Shown piece by piece: positions 30,236 through 39,669 of a DNA stretch of 64,000 bases; positions within the stretch are counted from its first letter, which is position 1, and each line of letters begins with the position of its first letter. The position numbers and the translations under genes are program-made. The stretch covers positions 727,995 to 791,994 of the forward strand of contig DCDR01000001.1 in NCBI GenBank assembly GCA_002316545.1, in the 5' to 3' direction. The notes beneath the pieces are model-generated. The model was not told where the DNA came from. It did no database searches and worked only from the letters and a program-made list of their open reading frames with translations. This DNA is from Candidatus Saccharibacteria bacterium UBA1050 (GTDB lineage: Bacteria; Patescibacteriota; Saccharimonadia; Saccharimonadales; Saccharimonadaceae).

Positions 30236-31303
30236 ATGAGTCAAGAGCTACGAATCGAACTACTACTAGAAGAAGTCGTTAAGCGACGTGCAAGCGACCT
30301 TCACCTTCAAGTAGGGCTACCTCCAATGCTACGTGTTGACGGTAGTTTGGCGCCAATTGCTGGCTACAATGCGCTTGGTGAAGCGGAGGTAGAGACTCTC
30401 GTATTTGCGATTCTCGATCAAGACCAGCAGCAAGTTCTGGCAAAAGACAAAGAATTCGACTTTAGCTTCGCGTTTGGCAACCTAGGACGCTTCCGTGTAA
30501 ACGCCTTTCACGAGCGCGGCAACTTGGCTGCCGCACTTCGGTTGATTCCAAATGAAATAAAGAACATTATGGAACTCGGTATGCCACAAGTGGTAAACAG
30601 CTTTTCTGAATATCCTCGAGGTCTCGTGCTTGTTACCGGTCCAACTGGTTCAGGAAAGTCGACTACGCTGGCTGCTTTGGTTGATAAAATCAACACTGAA
30701 AAATCTCATCACATTATTACCATTGAAGACCCGATTGAGTTTACCCACAAGAGTAAAAAATCTGTTGTCGTTCAGCGTGAAGTTCACTATGACACTTACA
30801 GTTTCTCGGCCGCGCTTCGTTCAAGCCTTCGCCAAGACCCAGACGTCGTGTTGATTGGTGAGATGCGTGACCTTGAAACTATTTCGGCAGCTATTACTAT
30901 TGCTGAAACCGGACACCTGGTGTTTGCAACGCTGCACACCAACTCGGCTGCTCAGAGTATTGACCGTATGATAGACGTGTTTCCTCCACACCAGCAGCCA
31001 CAAATTCGTGCGCAGCTTTCAAACATTTTAATGGCGATCTGTTCACAACGACTCGTACCAGCAATCGGTGGCGGTCGAGTAGTTGCCGCGGAAGTATTGG
31101 TGGCAAACCCTGCTGTACGTAACATCATTCGCGAAGGCAAGAGCCACCAGCTCGACGCCGTGATTCAAACCGGTGCAGACCAAGGTATGCAGACGATGGA
31201 TCGAACATTGGCAAGCCTTGTGCAAGCGGGCACGATTACCTTTGACGAAGCGCGCAACTATGCTGTTGATCTAACTGAATTTGAACGATTGATGAGAGGC
31301 TAG
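30236..31303 (+). CDS. pilT: Type IV pilus retraction ATPase PilT
   Basis: A 355-residue PilT. The N-terminal PAS-like domain has ASDLHLQVGLPPMLRVDG. The Walker A motif is GPTGSGKST, the Asp box TIEDPIEF, the Walker B region VVLIGEMRDLETI, and the His box ATLHTNSA. The C-terminal AIRNIIREGK-like helix of PilT appears as VRNIIREGKSHQ. PilT disassembles the pilus and drives twitching. Its presence beside PilB means that the pilus is retractile. GAAGAGGTGGG precedes the start. Confidence 0.95.
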   Translation: MSQELRIELLLEEVVKRRASDLHLQVGLPPMLRVDGSLAPIAGYNALGEAEVETLVFAILDQDQQQVLAKDKEFDFSFAFGNLGRFRVNAFHERGNLAAALRLIPNEIKNIMELGMPQVVNSFSEYPRGLVLVTGPTGSGKSTTLAALVDKINTEKSHHIITIEDPIEFTHKSKKSVVVQREVHYDTYSFSAALRSSLRQDPDVVLIGEMRDLETISAAITIAETGHLVFATLHTNSAAQSIDRMIDVFPPHQQPQIRAQLSNILMAICSQRLVPAIGGGRVVAAEVLVANPAVRNIIREGKSHQLDAVIQTGADQGMQTMDRTLASLVQAGTITFDEARNYAVDLTEFERLMRG

Positions 31304-31313
31304 TAGATACTAC

Positions 31314-32525
31314 GTGAAGCGATTTAATTACGAAGCAAAAGACCTATCGACGGGCAAGATTGTTAAAGCATCTGTGCAAGCCGATACAGAAAGCGCAGCC
31401 GCAAAGCTACTGCTGTCACAGGGTTTTACGCCGCAGAATATCACTGAGGCAAGTGATGACGGAGGGTTTCTTGCGAAGTATACCGGCCGAATTACCACCA
31501 AAGACAAGGTGGTATTTAGCCGTCAGATGGCAACGCTTATTGGAGCGGGTCTACCGTTGACACAAAGCCTTCGGACAGTACATGACCAAACTGAAAACAA
31601 GAAACTTCAAGCCGTTATAGATGACATTATCGCGGCGGTAGAAGGCGGTAAGTCACTATCTGATTCATTCTCACAACATACAGAAGTGTTTGACAATGTC
31701 TTTCTCGCGCTTGTGACGGCTGGTGAGGCCTCAGGAACCCTCGACCAAGCCTTGAAGCGAATTGCCATTCAACAAGAAAAGGATGCAGCCATGATGAGTA
31801 AGATTCGAGGGGCTATGGTGTATCCGGCTATCGTGATGGCGGTTATTTTAGGTGTCGTTGTATTTATGCTCGTGGTAGTAGTCCCTCAGGTAAAGAAACT
31901 GTATGAAGATTTAGGCCAAACTCTGCCACTTATCACTCAGATAATGGTGTTCGTTGCAGATTTCATTATCAACTTTGGCTGGCTACTTATTATATTTTTA
32001 GGAATCGGTATGTACTTCTTTCGACAGTATCTCCAGACGGAAGGCGGTATTAAAGCTAAAGATAGTATAAAGCTTAATGTACCGTTGTTTGGCGTCATGT
32101 TTCGTAAGCTGTATATGGCACGATTTGCTCGCACGGGTCAAACGCTGTTGAATACAGGTGTCCCAATGCTCGATATGCTGAAAATTAGCGCTCAGGCAGT
32201 AAATAATACAATCGTCGCTGCATCGATTACTCGCGCGGCAGAAAAAGTAAAGGGTGGAAAAGCATTATCGGAGGCGCTCAAGCCAGAAGATTATATTTTG
32301 CCATTCGTTCCACAAATGATAAATATTGGTGAGCAATCAGGAAAAATCGATGAAATGATGGGCAAGGCCGCTCAGGTATATGAAGACGAGCTCGACGAGG
32401 AAATCCGTTCGATTTCTACCGCGATTGAGCCAATCCTTATGGTGGTGCTAGCGGTTGTCGCTGGTGGTTTAGTAGGCGCGATTTTGTTACCTATTTACGG
32501 TTTGGTGAACAACGTAAGCGTCTAG
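31314..32525 (+). CDS. pilC: Type IV pilus platform protein PilC
   Basis: A 403-residue GspF/PilC inner-membrane platform. It starts at a GTG (KRFNYEAKDLSTGKIVKA) with an N-terminal cytoplasmic domain, the first GspF helix bundle (FSRQMATLIGAGLPLTQSLR), then three membrane helices and a second GspF repeat (FARTGQTLLNTGVPMLDML). It couples the ATPases to pilin insertion. A ribosome site is not obvious. It closes the cytoplasmic and membrane part of the operon; the pilin gene after it has its own promoter. Confidence 0.93.
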   Translation: MKRFNYEAKDLSTGKIVKASVQADTESAAAKLLLSQGFTPQNITEASDDGGFLAKYTGRITTKDKVVFSRQMATLIGAGLPLTQSLRTVHDQTENKKLQAVIDDIIAAVEGGKSLSDSFSQHTEVFDNVFLALVTAGEASGTLDQALKRIAIQQEKDAAMMSKIRGAMVYPAIVMAVILGVVVFMLVVVVPQVKKLYEDLGQTLPLITQIMVFVADFIINFGWLLIIFLGIGMYFFRQYLQTEGGIKAKDSIKLNVPLFGVMFRKLYMARFARTGQTLLNTGVPMLDMLKISAQAVNNTIVAASITRAAEKVKGGKALSEALKPEDYILPFVPQMINIGEQSGKIDEMMGKAAQVYEDELDEEIRSISTAIEPILMVVLAVVAGGLVGAILLPIYGLVNNVSV

Positions 32526-32538
32526 TTCAAAAAAGTTA

Positions 32539-32567
32539 TAGACAATTGTAAGGCAGGGGTGTATGAT
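32539..32567 (+). promoter_or_regulatory. Promoter of the major pilin gene
   Basis: TAGACA at 32539-32544, a 17-base spacer, and TATGAT at 32562-32567. It allows higher expression of pilin than of the assembly genes. Confidence 0.6.
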
Positions 32568-32620
32568 AACCGTAAGCGGTATATCCCGTAAGCTAACTGT
32601 TCATGAAAGGTGGAACACAT

Positions 32621-33043
32621 ATGAACAAACGTACACAAACTAGCGGTTTTACCATCATCGAGGTGGTATTGGTGCTCGCAATCGCAGCGCTCATCTTCTT
32701 GATGATTTTCGTTGCTCTGCCTGCTTTGCAGCGCGGCCAGCGTGACACGGCACGCAAAAATGATGTCGGTACAATTGCTTCTGCGGTGAACACATACCGT
32801 TCGAACAATCGTAACCAACTACCATCAGCGTCGGCTGACCTAGACAGCTACCTGGATGAATTATCACAAGTAACGAGTGTTGATGTGCAAAACGGTGCAT
32901 CAAGTGGTGACGAAGCAGAAGACACAGCAACGGTTTATACCGAAGCTGAGTGTGATGGACCTGACGCTGTTGACGCAGGCCCTCGAGATGCAGCAGTACG
33001 CGCATTCGTAGAGAACGGCGATAACTACTGCCAAGACATCTAA
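32621..33043 (+). CDS. Major type IV pilin
   Basis: A 140-residue prepilin. The leader MNKRTQTSG precedes FTIIEVVLVLAIAALIFLMI, with the prepilin peptidase site between G and F and Glu at mature position 5. The mature domain begins LPALQRGQRDTARKNDV and ends with a Cys pair (AECDG, NYCQD). The start at 32621 follows AAAGGTGG. It is probably the major subunit because it has its own promoter and terminator. The juxtamembrane segment reappears in the element protein at 17467-18006. Confidence 0.92.
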   Translation: MNKRTQTSGFTIIEVVLVLAIAALIFLMIFVALPALQRGQRDTARKNDVGTIASAVNTYRSNNRNQLPSASADLDSYLDELSQVTSVDVQNGASSGDEAEDTATVYTEAECDGPDAVDAGPRDAAVRAFVENGDNYCQDI

Positions 33044-33063
33044 GTAGCAAATAATTCAATACT

Positions 33064-33092
33064 AAGCGGTAGGATAAGCTCTACCGCTTTTG
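33064..33092 (+). terminator. Terminator of the major pilin gene
   Basis: AAGCGGTAG/CTACCGCTT stem, eight-base loop, then TTGTTAT. The same T-rich end runs into the -10 box of pilD. Confidence 0.75.
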
Positions 33093-33108
33093 TTATAGTA
33101 GAGTAAGT

Positions 33109-34017
33109 ATGGAATACGTGTTTATAATCTGGATTGGTTTGATATTTGGTTCATTTGCTGGAGCTACCGTGTGGCGATTGCGTGCCAGGCAGCTGATAGA
33201 AGATCAAGCAGCAGGTGAGCGAGTATCGAAAAAAGAACTTGCAAAACTGACACCACTTGTCCAGTCGCGGCTCTCAGATGATCGTTCTCGCTGTCTACAC
33301 TGCCAGCATACGCTTGAATGGTATGATTTGGTTCCGATTGTGAGCTGGTTGAGTTCGCGAGGGCGATGTCGGTATTGTTCACGACCAATAGGCTGGTTCG
33401 AGCCTCTTATCGAAATCGGTACCGCTGGATTATTGGTTGCTCTCTATTGGGGGCTACGATCGCATGGCATAGTGACCTCACAAAACCCCTTGATTGATTC
33501 GTCACTGTACGCACTATGGCTTGGGGCAGGGGTGTTACTAGTGATCGCCTTTGCGTACGACGCTAAATGGTTTTTACTGCCAGACAGAGTAATATTTCCG
33601 CTCATTGCTGTGAGTGGTGTCATTGCGGCGATGCGTATTCTCGAAGCACCCGTGCCAATTTTCGCTGCGTTAGACACGCTTGGGGCGGTTTTGATATTAT
33701 CTGGCTTGTATCTAGCACTCTGGTACGTATCGAAAGGTAAGTGGGTTGGGTTTGGCGATGTGAAGCTTGGGCTAGCGTTAGGGCTTGCGCTGGGCACCTG
33801 GACGCTTGCATTTTTAGCGCTCTTTCTAGCAAACCTTATCGGCACCTTAATCGTTCTACCAAACCTTACTAGAGGAAAAGTGTCGAAGAAAACACAAATA
33901 CCATTTGGTCCGCTTTTGATTGCAGGATTCGTTATCGCATTGTTATGGGGTAATGTGCTAATAGGTGCCTACACCGAGGCGATGAACGGCTTTACCTCCG
34001 TTCTGCTTATGCTATAA
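33109..34017 (+). CDS. pilD: Prepilin peptidase PilD
   Basis: A 302-residue prepilin peptidase (family A24). The N-terminal domain has two CxxC pairs (RCLHCQ, RCRYCS) that bind zinc. The aspartate catalytic residues lie in AYDAKWFLLPD and GFGDVKL. There are about eight membrane helices. It cleaves prepilins after glycine and can N-methylate the new end. Its ATG is nine bases after TATAGT (33094-33099), so the message is probably leaderless. Confidence 0.95.
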   Translation: MEYVFIIWIGLIFGSFAGATVWRLRARQLIEDQAAGERVSKKELAKLTPLVQSRLSDDRSRCLHCQHTLEWYDLVPIVSWLSSRGRCRYCSRPIGWFEPLIEIGTAGLLVALYWGLRSHGIVTSQNPLIDSSLYALWLGAGVLLVIAFAYDAKWFLLPDRVIFPLIAVSGVIAAMRILEAPVPIFAALDTLGAVLILSGLYLALWYVSKGKWVGFGDVKLGLALGLALGTWTLAFLALFLANLIGTLIVLPNLTRGKVSKKTQIPFGPLLIAGFVIALLWGNVLIGAYTEAMNGFTSVLLML

Positions 34018-34027
34018 TGAACCTCAA

Positions 34028-34783
34028 ATGAATACGCAAAAATCATCTGGATTTACGATTATCGAAGTAACTCTGTTTTTTGCTATTTCTGCGGTTCTCG
34101 CGGTAGCACTTTTAACTGGCTGGACAGTTCTTATTAACACTCAGCGCTACAGAGACAGTGTGAGTACGGTGCAGGGCTTTTTACAGCAACAATACAACTT
34201 GGTCTATAATGTCGAAAATGGCCGTCCAAACAGCTTAGGCTGTGATAGCGCCGGAGTGCGCGATACTGGCCCGAGCGACGCTCGTGGACAATCATTACAG
34301 TGTATTATCATGGGTCGATATATACGCATTACCAACGGTGATAACATAGAAGTATTTGGCATTGTCGGCCGTGACAACGTCAATGATGTGACGGCGAGCG
34401 ATAACGCAGCGATTATTGGTCGAGTGCCTAGTCGTGTCTCAAACACATTGCCGCTTGGTTTTACTGCAAACGAGTTAGCAATCCCATGGGGAGCACAGGT
34501 TGTTGACGGCAGCGGAGGTTCAACACCGCAAAATATTGCCATTGCGATTGTACGAGCACCTCTGACCGGCACGGTCCACACGTACACGCAAGTACTTCCA
34601 AATGCAACTGACATGCCAAATGTGGTTGATATGGTGGCTTTAGCAAATGAGCGCGAGGACGTGCAACTCTGTCTCAACCCCGGTACAACGTTTAGCGGTG
34701 GTCGCATGGGTGTCTCGATAAAGAAATTTGCTTCAACGCAAAGCTCGGTAGAAATATTATCTGATGAGGATGACACATGCTAG
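34028..34783 (+). CDS. Minor pilin-like protein 1
   Basis: A 251-residue prepilin: MNTQKSSG then FTIIEVTLFFAISAVLAVALL, with the peptidase site after glycine. The globular part is larger than in the major pilin and has three or four cysteines. It starts nine bases after TATAAT (34013-34018) and is probably leaderless. It overlaps the next gene by seven bases. Minor pilins prime assembly or sit at the tip; which applies here is unknown. Confidence 0.85.
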   Translation: MNTQKSSGFTIIEVTLFFAISAVLAVALLTGWTVLINTQRYRDSVSTVQGFLQQQYNLVYNVENGRPNSLGCDSAGVRDTGPSDARGQSLQCIIMGRYIRITNGDNIEVFGIVGRDNVNDVTASDNAAIIGRVPSRVSNTLPLGFTANELAIPWGAQVVDGSGGSTPQNIAIAIVRAPLTGTVHTYTQVLPNATDMPNVVDMVALANEREDVQLCLNPGTTFSGGRMGVSIKKFASTQSSVEILSDEDDTC

Positions 34784-35349
34784 GGTCTGGTTCCCGAGGC
34801 GACACCCTGATAGAGGTTTTACTAGCAGTAACTATTTTCAGCATGCTTGCAGTGGGGGTTATTACGGTAATGAACCAAGGCACTCATGCGGCCCAGCGCG
34901 CGTTAGAGATTACCTTAGTGCGTCAGCAGATTGATGCACAGGCTGAAGCCCTTCGGGCAGCTCAACAAACTGCCGTGACCGACCCGACGGTTTGGAACGA
35001 TATTACTGGCAGCACAACCCCCGTACGATCAACTAGTGACCCATGCCCAGCACAACCTACAGACGTATCGGGAGCTTTTGTTATGAATGCTCGTAATGCC
35101 ACGAGAGTGACTGGCGCAAGCTGGCTTAAGTCGCTCAATGCTGCTGGTGCACCGGTCTATGCGCAAGTAGACTATACCGGCACGCCACAATCATATGGCA
35201 TTTGGATTGAACGAACAGCATATCCTGCTGCAGGTACAACACCTGCTGCATTTGATTTTCGAATTCGAGCCTGTTGGTTTGGTATCGGTATGCCAGCCAA
35301 TACGCCTATGCGACTTGAGACGATCGTGAGGCTGTATGACCCGGCGTAA
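34777..35349 (+). CDS. Minor pilin-like protein 2
   Basis: A 190-residue PilV/GspI-like prepilin. MLGSGSRG precedes DTLIEVLLAVTIFSMLAV: the residue after the glycine is Asp, not the usual Phe or Met, but Glu at mature position 5 is kept. The globular domain has a Cys pair (SDPCPAQ, RACWFG). It overlaps both neighbours (seven bases upstream, 14 downstream). Confidence 0.82.
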   Translation: MLGSGSRGDTLIEVLLAVTIFSMLAVGVITVMNQGTHAAQRALEITLVRQQIDAQAEALRAAQQTAVTDPTVWNDITGSTTPVRSTSDPCPAQPTDVSGAFVMNARNATRVTGASWLKSLNAAGAPVYAQVDYTGTPQSYGIWIERTAYPAAGTTPAAFDFRIRACWFGIGMPANTPMRLETIVRLYDPA

Positions 35350-36007
35350 TCAATCGGCATTCACCTTGGTTGAGTTAATGTTAGCGATGACATTTGTGTC
35401 TGTACTGCTGCTTGCAATTGCTATGCTTACTATCCGCATCAATGGGATTTATAACAAAGGAGTTACGCTAAAGGCGGTCAATCAATCTGGCCAGGTAATC
35501 GCGAGTGACATGCAACAAACACTAAACCAAAGCAGTTCTACCTCTGTTGCGCAAGTTGGTGATGACACAGGAGGACGTCTGTGTGCAAACAATGTTGTGT
35601 ATGCTTGGAACTATCCGGCATATTATGGCAATGCCTCACGCTTTAATAAATATGTGGATGGAACCGGTAAAGACGAGATTCGTTTTATTAAGTTTGTTGG
35701 CGATAGTACTTACTGCCCAAGCAGTGGAACGCTGCCAGGCGTACCAGATACAGAGGCGACAGACATGCTCTCTGCAAGTGATCGTGACCTTGCGGTGCAC
35801 AAGTTGGATATCGTGTCGAATGCCGTTACGGGTGACACCAGCCAGACTATCTACGAAATTACGCTTCGTCTAGGTACAAACACACAAGAGATAATCACTG
35901 GTGGCAGTTGCGGCGGCATTTTATCTATCAAAGATGATGAATATTGTGCAGTGAATGATTTAGTGTTTACCGCCAGGGCTGGTGCGAAAGACGAAGGAGG
36001 TTCTTAA
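35336..36007 (+). CDS. Minor pilin-like protein 3
   Basis: A 223-residue PilW-like prepilin. MTRRNQSA precedes FTLVELMLAMTFVSVLLLAI; an alanine replaces glycine at the cleavage site, which prepilin peptidases often accept. It has several cysteines in the globular part. It overlaps the previous gene by 14 bases and its 3' end carries GAAGGAGG, the ribosome site for the next gene. Confidence 0.82.
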   Translation: MTRRNQSAFTLVELMLAMTFVSVLLLAIAMLTIRINGIYNKGVTLKAVNQSGQVIASDMQQTLNQSSSTSVAQVGDDTGGRLCANNVVYAWNYPAYYGNASRFNKYVDGTGKDEIRFIKFVGDSTYCPSSGTLPGVPDTEATDMLSASDRDLAVHKLDIVSNAVTGDTSQTIYEITLRLGTNTQEIITGGSCGGILSIKDDEYCAVNDLVFTARAGAKDEGGS

Positions 36008-36011
36008 AGCT

Positions 36012-37181
36012 ATGACCAATCGACAACGCGGAGCTGTATCTATCTTTATCGTGGTGTTTACCGCTCTTCTAGTAACTGTAGTAACTGCCAGTTTTGTACA
36101 AATTATGCTGCGGGGACAACAAGAAGCTACCAATAGCGACTTGTCTCAGAGTGCTTATGATGCTGCGCTTGCGGGTGTAGAAGATGCCAAACGCGCGCTT
36201 ATAAAGCTTCGAAAATGTGAACAAGCGACCCCTGGCTCTTGTAACGCGCTTCGTAATGCTATAGAAAGTGGGGAGTGTGAATTCTTAGCTGATCCTAGCG
36301 TGGGTATCTCAAACTTTGGCGCTAGCGGTGAGGTCCAGGTCGGCAGCCCAGAGCTTAATCAAGCTTACACCTGTGTTACTGCAGAGCTTGAAACAGACTC
36401 TGTTGAGGGTACGATAGAAGGCTGGGGCAGCGATGTAATCAGCCTAGATACAGGAGGCACGCCGTTTACGTACATCGTTTTGTCTTGGTTTAATAACGAA
36501 GATATTCCACCGAGCTCGACGGTAACCTATCCCGCTGATACCTCGTTGTCAGCTGCAGGATCATGGTCTGCCTTACAACCTCCGCTTATGCGAGCACAGC
36601 TCATACAATATGCCAATGCGGGTGCAACACCTATTGCGCTAAATAGTTTTGACGGTGGTAGTGGCTCTGCGAATGCTCGCTCCTTGTTCCTCATGCCTTC
36701 TGAAGGCAGTTCGCCAGACAACTCATTTACTACCCAAGATACTCGTCAAGACACAGGCATTAATTCACCACAGCCTGTGAGTTGTGATAATACATCGCCA
36801 CAACCGCAGGCATCGTATGGGGGCTATTACTGCCAGGCGGTAATAGCAATTCCATCACCAGAAGGAGGTAGTCCAGCTAACCGTATTGCGTATCTACAGC
36901 TATCACCCTACTACAATAACGCGCACTACAGAGTACAACTATACTCTGCAGCGCCTCCCGGAGGTGATGTAGTAACCTTTGACGGTGTACAGCCACGAGT
37001 CGACTCTACCGGAAGGGCTAGTGATTTATTCCGCCGTGTGTCAGCTCGAGTAAGCATTGTCGACGACAGTTCTGGAACGAGTTATCCGAATGCTGCTTTA
37101 TCAGTCGAAAACAACATTTGTAAAAACTTCTTTATCACCGACGAGCCTTCAGCATACAATTCGCTTTGTGAAGCGGAGTAA
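36012..37181 (+). CDS. PilX-like membrane-anchored pilus protein
   Basis: A 389-residue protein. MTNRQRGAVSIFIVVFTALLVTVVTASF is a PilX-type opening, without the Glu5 of true pilins. The external domain is large, Ser/Thr-rich and has several cysteines. The start at 36012 sits after GAAGGAGG; an in-frame ATG at 35982 lies inside the previous gene. It ends the minor pilin group and could be a tip or adhesion component. Confidence 0.75.
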   Translation: MTNRQRGAVSIFIVVFTALLVTVVTASFVQIMLRGQQEATNSDLSQSAYDAALAGVEDAKRALIKLRKCEQATPGSCNALRNAIESGECEFLADPSVGISNFGASGEVQVGSPELNQAYTCVTAELETDSVEGTIEGWGSDVISLDTGGTPFTYIVLSWFNNEDIPPSSTVTYPADTSLSAAGSWSALQPPLMRAQLIQYANAGATPIALNSFDGGSGSANARSLFLMPSEGSSPDNSFTTQDTRQDTGINSPQPVSCDNTSPQPQASYGGYYCQAVIAIPSPEGGSPANRIAYLQLSPYYNNAHYRVQLYSAAPPGGDVVTFDGVQPRVDSTGRASDLFRRVSARVSIVDDSSGTSYPNAALSVENNICKNFFITDEPSAYNSLCEAE

Positions 37182-37186
37182 AGCTA

Positions 37187-38098
37187 CTAAACGTCGCTAT
37201 GAAACTTTTCGTGCACTTCTCGGAGATGCTCATCCGTCACGTGGGTGTACACCTGGGTTGTGCTGATATTACTATGTCCAAGCATGCTTTGTACTGAGCG
37301 CAAGTCAGCACCATTCATCAATAAATCTGTGGCAAAGCTGTGCCGCATAGTATGAGGCGATACGTGCTTTGTAATACCAGCAAGACGTGCATATTTGCTA
37401 ATCATTCGTTGAATACTGCGTGCAGAGAGCCTGCGATAGTCACCAGTCTGACTAGAGATATTGTTGCGACTATAACTTAAAAAGAGTGGGGGAAGGTTAT
37501 CGAGCCGAGAGGCTAGGTACTCATCAACCCGCTCAGCAGCAGCTGAACTAATAAATACCGGTCGGTCTTTTTGTCCTTTACCACGTACCATAAACTCACG
37601 TCGTTTGGTGTTCACGTGGTCGCGGTTTAGGTTTACTAGCTCAGATACACGCAGTCCGCTCGAAAACAGCAGCTCTAGAATAGCGCGGTCACGTAGCCCG
37701 GCTTCATCGTCTACATCAATTGCATCAAGCAAGCGGGTGACTTCGTCGAAGTGCAGGAAGGTAACTTGCTTTCGCGATACTTTAGGCAATCGAATTTTAT
37801 CGGGGCTTAGCGAAGGTATGTTTCGTTCAGAAAGATATTTTAAAAAGCCGCGAAGTGCAATCAAATGGTAGCTTTGCGTGATGAGGGCTAGCTCGTCATC
37901 TTGTTCGTTTTTGAAGCGATTTAGCCACAGTCGGTACTTTCTCACAGTCTCAGTAGAGATGTTTCCAACCTGAATATCATCTGAAAACTCAACAAAACGT
38001 TCAAGGTACAGCTTGTAGTTCTCGGCTGTTTTAGCAGATCGACCACCTTCAACTTCAAGTGATTCAATAAAATCGAGAATAAGCTCTGACGTGTACAT
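37187..38098 (-). CDS. xerA: Xer-type tyrosine recombinase
   Basis: A 303-residue tyrosine recombinase of the XerA/XerC/XerD type. An N-terminal SAM-like domain (1-95) comes before the catalytic domain with Arg in SGLRVSEL, Lys in RGKGQKDRP, the HTMRHSFAT box, His in GHSNISTT and the nucleophile Tyr in QVYTHV. It resolves chromosome dimers at dif. Its 3' end faces the pilus operon with a six-base gap. The symbol is tentative, as only a single Xer protein is visible here. Confidence 0.88.
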   Translation of the reverse strand: MYTSELILDFIESLEVEGGRSAKTAENYKLYLERFVEFSDDIQVGNISTETVRKYRLWLNRFKNEQDDELALITQSYHLIALRGFLKYLSERNIPSLSPDKIRLPKVSRKQVTFLHFDEVTRLLDAIDVDDEAGLRDRAILELLFSSGLRVSELVNLNRDHVNTKRREFMVRGKGQKDRPVFISSAAAERVDEYLASRLDNLPPLFLSYSRNNISSQTGDYRRLSARSIQRMISKYARLAGITKHVSPHTMRHSFATDLLMNGADLRSVQSMLGHSNISTTQVYTHVTDEHLREVHEKFHSDV

Positions 38099-38143
38099 AG
38101 TCCTATCTTATCGCATTCATGGTGCTAATGGTACAATAGCTCT

Positions 38144-38938
38144 ATGACAGTACTCGAGGCGATTGTTTTGGGGGTGGTGCAAGGACTCACCGAGTTTATT
38201 CCGGTTTCAAGCTCCGGACACTTGGTGTTAGCCCAGTGGTTATTTAGTGGGAGTGCCGACCATTTACTCATTCAAGCGCTTGATTTTGGTACGCTTGCGG
38301 CGCTTCTTATTTATTTCTGGCCCAAATTAGTCGATTTGTTTCGTCGCGTTTTCAATGAAAAAGACTACCGTTTAGCACGCAATATCCTCATTACCAGCAT
38401 TCCTGCTGGGTTCCTCGGCCTGCTATTGGCAGACTTTATCCAAAGCAGTACGGTGTTGCTCACACCGCTGGTCGTTGCGCTGATGCTTGCTTCAGTTGGT
38501 GTACTCATGGTGGTGGTAGATAAACTGCCGAAAAAATCCGCCAAAGAAACCGGTACCGATTTAAGCCCCAAGCGAGCACTTATCATTGGCGTAGCGCAGG
38601 CCTTTGCGCTTATTCCTGGCGTGTCACGCTCGGGCTCAACTATCTTGGCGAGTCGAATTATGGGCCTAGCTCCGAAAGCGGCTGCCGAGTATAGCTTTAT
38701 GGTCTCGATTCCCATTATGTTTGGACTTATCGCTAAGTTACTACTCAAATCAAGTGACAGAGCGTATTTAGTTGCTCATCTAGATATGGTGATTATCGCG
38801 AACATCGCGGCATTTATTAGCGCGATTCTTGCTATTCACGTACTACTGAGCTACTTGTCCAAGCATGGCCTAGCGCTGTTTGGCTGGTATCGAATTGCGT
38901 TGGCGACTGTTGTCATTGGCGTTCTTTTGCTACAATAA
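38144..38938 (+). CDS. uppP: Undecaprenyl-diphosphatase
   Basis: A 264-residue BacA/UppP membrane enzyme that recycles the lipid carrier for cell-wall synthesis. The two conserved motifs are seen: GLTEFIPVSSSGH near the start and PGVSRSGST in the second half. About eight membrane helices. The ATG is six bases after TACAAT (38132-38137), so the message is probably leaderless. Confidence 0.95.
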   Translation: MTVLEAIVLGVVQGLTEFIPVSSSGHLVLAQWLFSGSADHLLIQALDFGTLAALLIYFWPKLVDLFRRVFNEKDYRLARNILITSIPAGFLGLLLADFIQSSTVLLTPLVVALMLASVGVLMVVVDKLPKKSAKETGTDLSPKRALIIGVAQAFALIPGVSRSGSTILASRIMGLAPKAAAEYSFMVSIPIMFGLIAKLLLKSSDRAYLVAHLDMVIIANIAAFISAILAIHVLLSYLSKHGLALFGWYRIALATVVIGVLLLQ

Positions 38939-38965
38939 CAGTAGTAAATTCCAAAAAGGAGAATC

Positions 38966-39475
38966 ATGAGTAAGAAAAATGTTGAAAAAACATTGGTATT
39001 GTTTAAGCCCGACTCTATGCAACGTGGACTAGTGGGCGAAATCCTCACGAGGTTTGAGCGAGTAGGTTTACGTATTGTGGGGACTAAAATGCTTGCCCCG
39101 GACCGCGACCACTACTACAAGCACTACGAAGACATCGGTAAGCTAAAAACACGTGCTGGTGACCAGATCTTCGGTATTACACTTGATATGATGAGCGCTG
39201 GTCCGGTAATTGCTATGGTGTTTGAGGGTGTAGAAGCCGTGAGCCTGGTACGGAAGCTAGTTGGCACAACCGAGCCAAAATCATCAGCGCCAGGCACAAT
39301 TCGAGGTGATTACAGCCACATGAGCTACGGCTACGCCGATGCCGAAGGTAAAGGCATTCCAAACCTTATTCATGCTTCTGGCGACCCTGAAGAAGCTGAA
39401 AAGGAAATCGCACACTGGTTCAGCGACGAAGAACTGTTCGATTACGAAGCATTACACGAGAAGTTTACTCGCTAA
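38966..39475 (+). CDS. ndk: Nucleoside diphosphate kinase
   Basis: A 169-residue NDK that balances NTP pools. KTLVLFKPDSMQRGLVGEI opens the ferredoxin-like fold, and NLIHASGDPEEAEKEIAHWF carries the phospho-accepting histidine. It is longer than the usual 140 to 150 residues. The additions lie around residues 40-65 (DHYYKHYEDIGKLKTRAGD) and at YGYADAEGKGI. AAAAAGGAG is the ribosome site. Confidence 0.94.
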   Translation: MSKKNVEKTLVLFKPDSMQRGLVGEILTRFERVGLRIVGTKMLAPDRDHYYKHYEDIGKLKTRAGDQIFGITLDMMSAGPVIAMVFEGVEAVSLVRKLVGTTEPKSSAPGTIRGDYSHMSYGYADAEGKGIPNLIHASGDPEEAEKEIAHWFSDEELFDYEALHEKFTR

Positions 39476-39481
39476 ATCAAG

Positions 39482-39509
39482 AAACACCTCTCAAGCGAGA
39501 GGTGTTTTT
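39482..39509 (+). terminator. Terminator of ndk
   Basis: Eleven-pair stem AAACACCTCTC/GAGAGGTGTTT with loop AAGC, followed by TTC. Confidence 0.85.
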
Positions 39510-39511
39510 CA

Positions 39512-39588
39512 TGGTACCCCGGGCAGGAGTCGAACCTGCAACCTTTTCCTTAGGACGGAACTGCTCTATCCAATTGAGCTACCGAGGC
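39512..39588 (-). tRNA. tRNA-Arg (anticodon CCT)
   Basis: A cloverleaf on the minus strand: acceptor GCCTCGG/CCGGGGT, a D arm, anticodon loop GTCCTAA (anticodon CCT), and T arm GCAGG-TTCGACT-CCTGC. CCA is encoded. The anticodon stem has four clear pairs, and its first position is G-A. The -10 box TACAAT is on the minus strand at 39686-39691, so the precursor includes the 72-base repeat. Confidence 0.92.
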
Positions 39589-39597
39589 AAGGTAATG

Positions 39598-39669
39598 AGA
39601 CAAAACTACGTTTTTTCTCATCGCGCCGTGCACTGGCAGAGCCAGCTGCTCGGGCTGCTCTTTTCCCTG
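39598..39669 (-). repeat. Dispersed 72-base transcribed element, copy B
   Basis: The same 72 bases as at 1255-1326, on the minus strand, with two differences: one purine change near the 5' end and one in the loop of the CTGGC/GCCAG hairpin, so both hairpins are kept. It lies between the tRNA-Arg promoter and the tRNA. Confidence 0.8.
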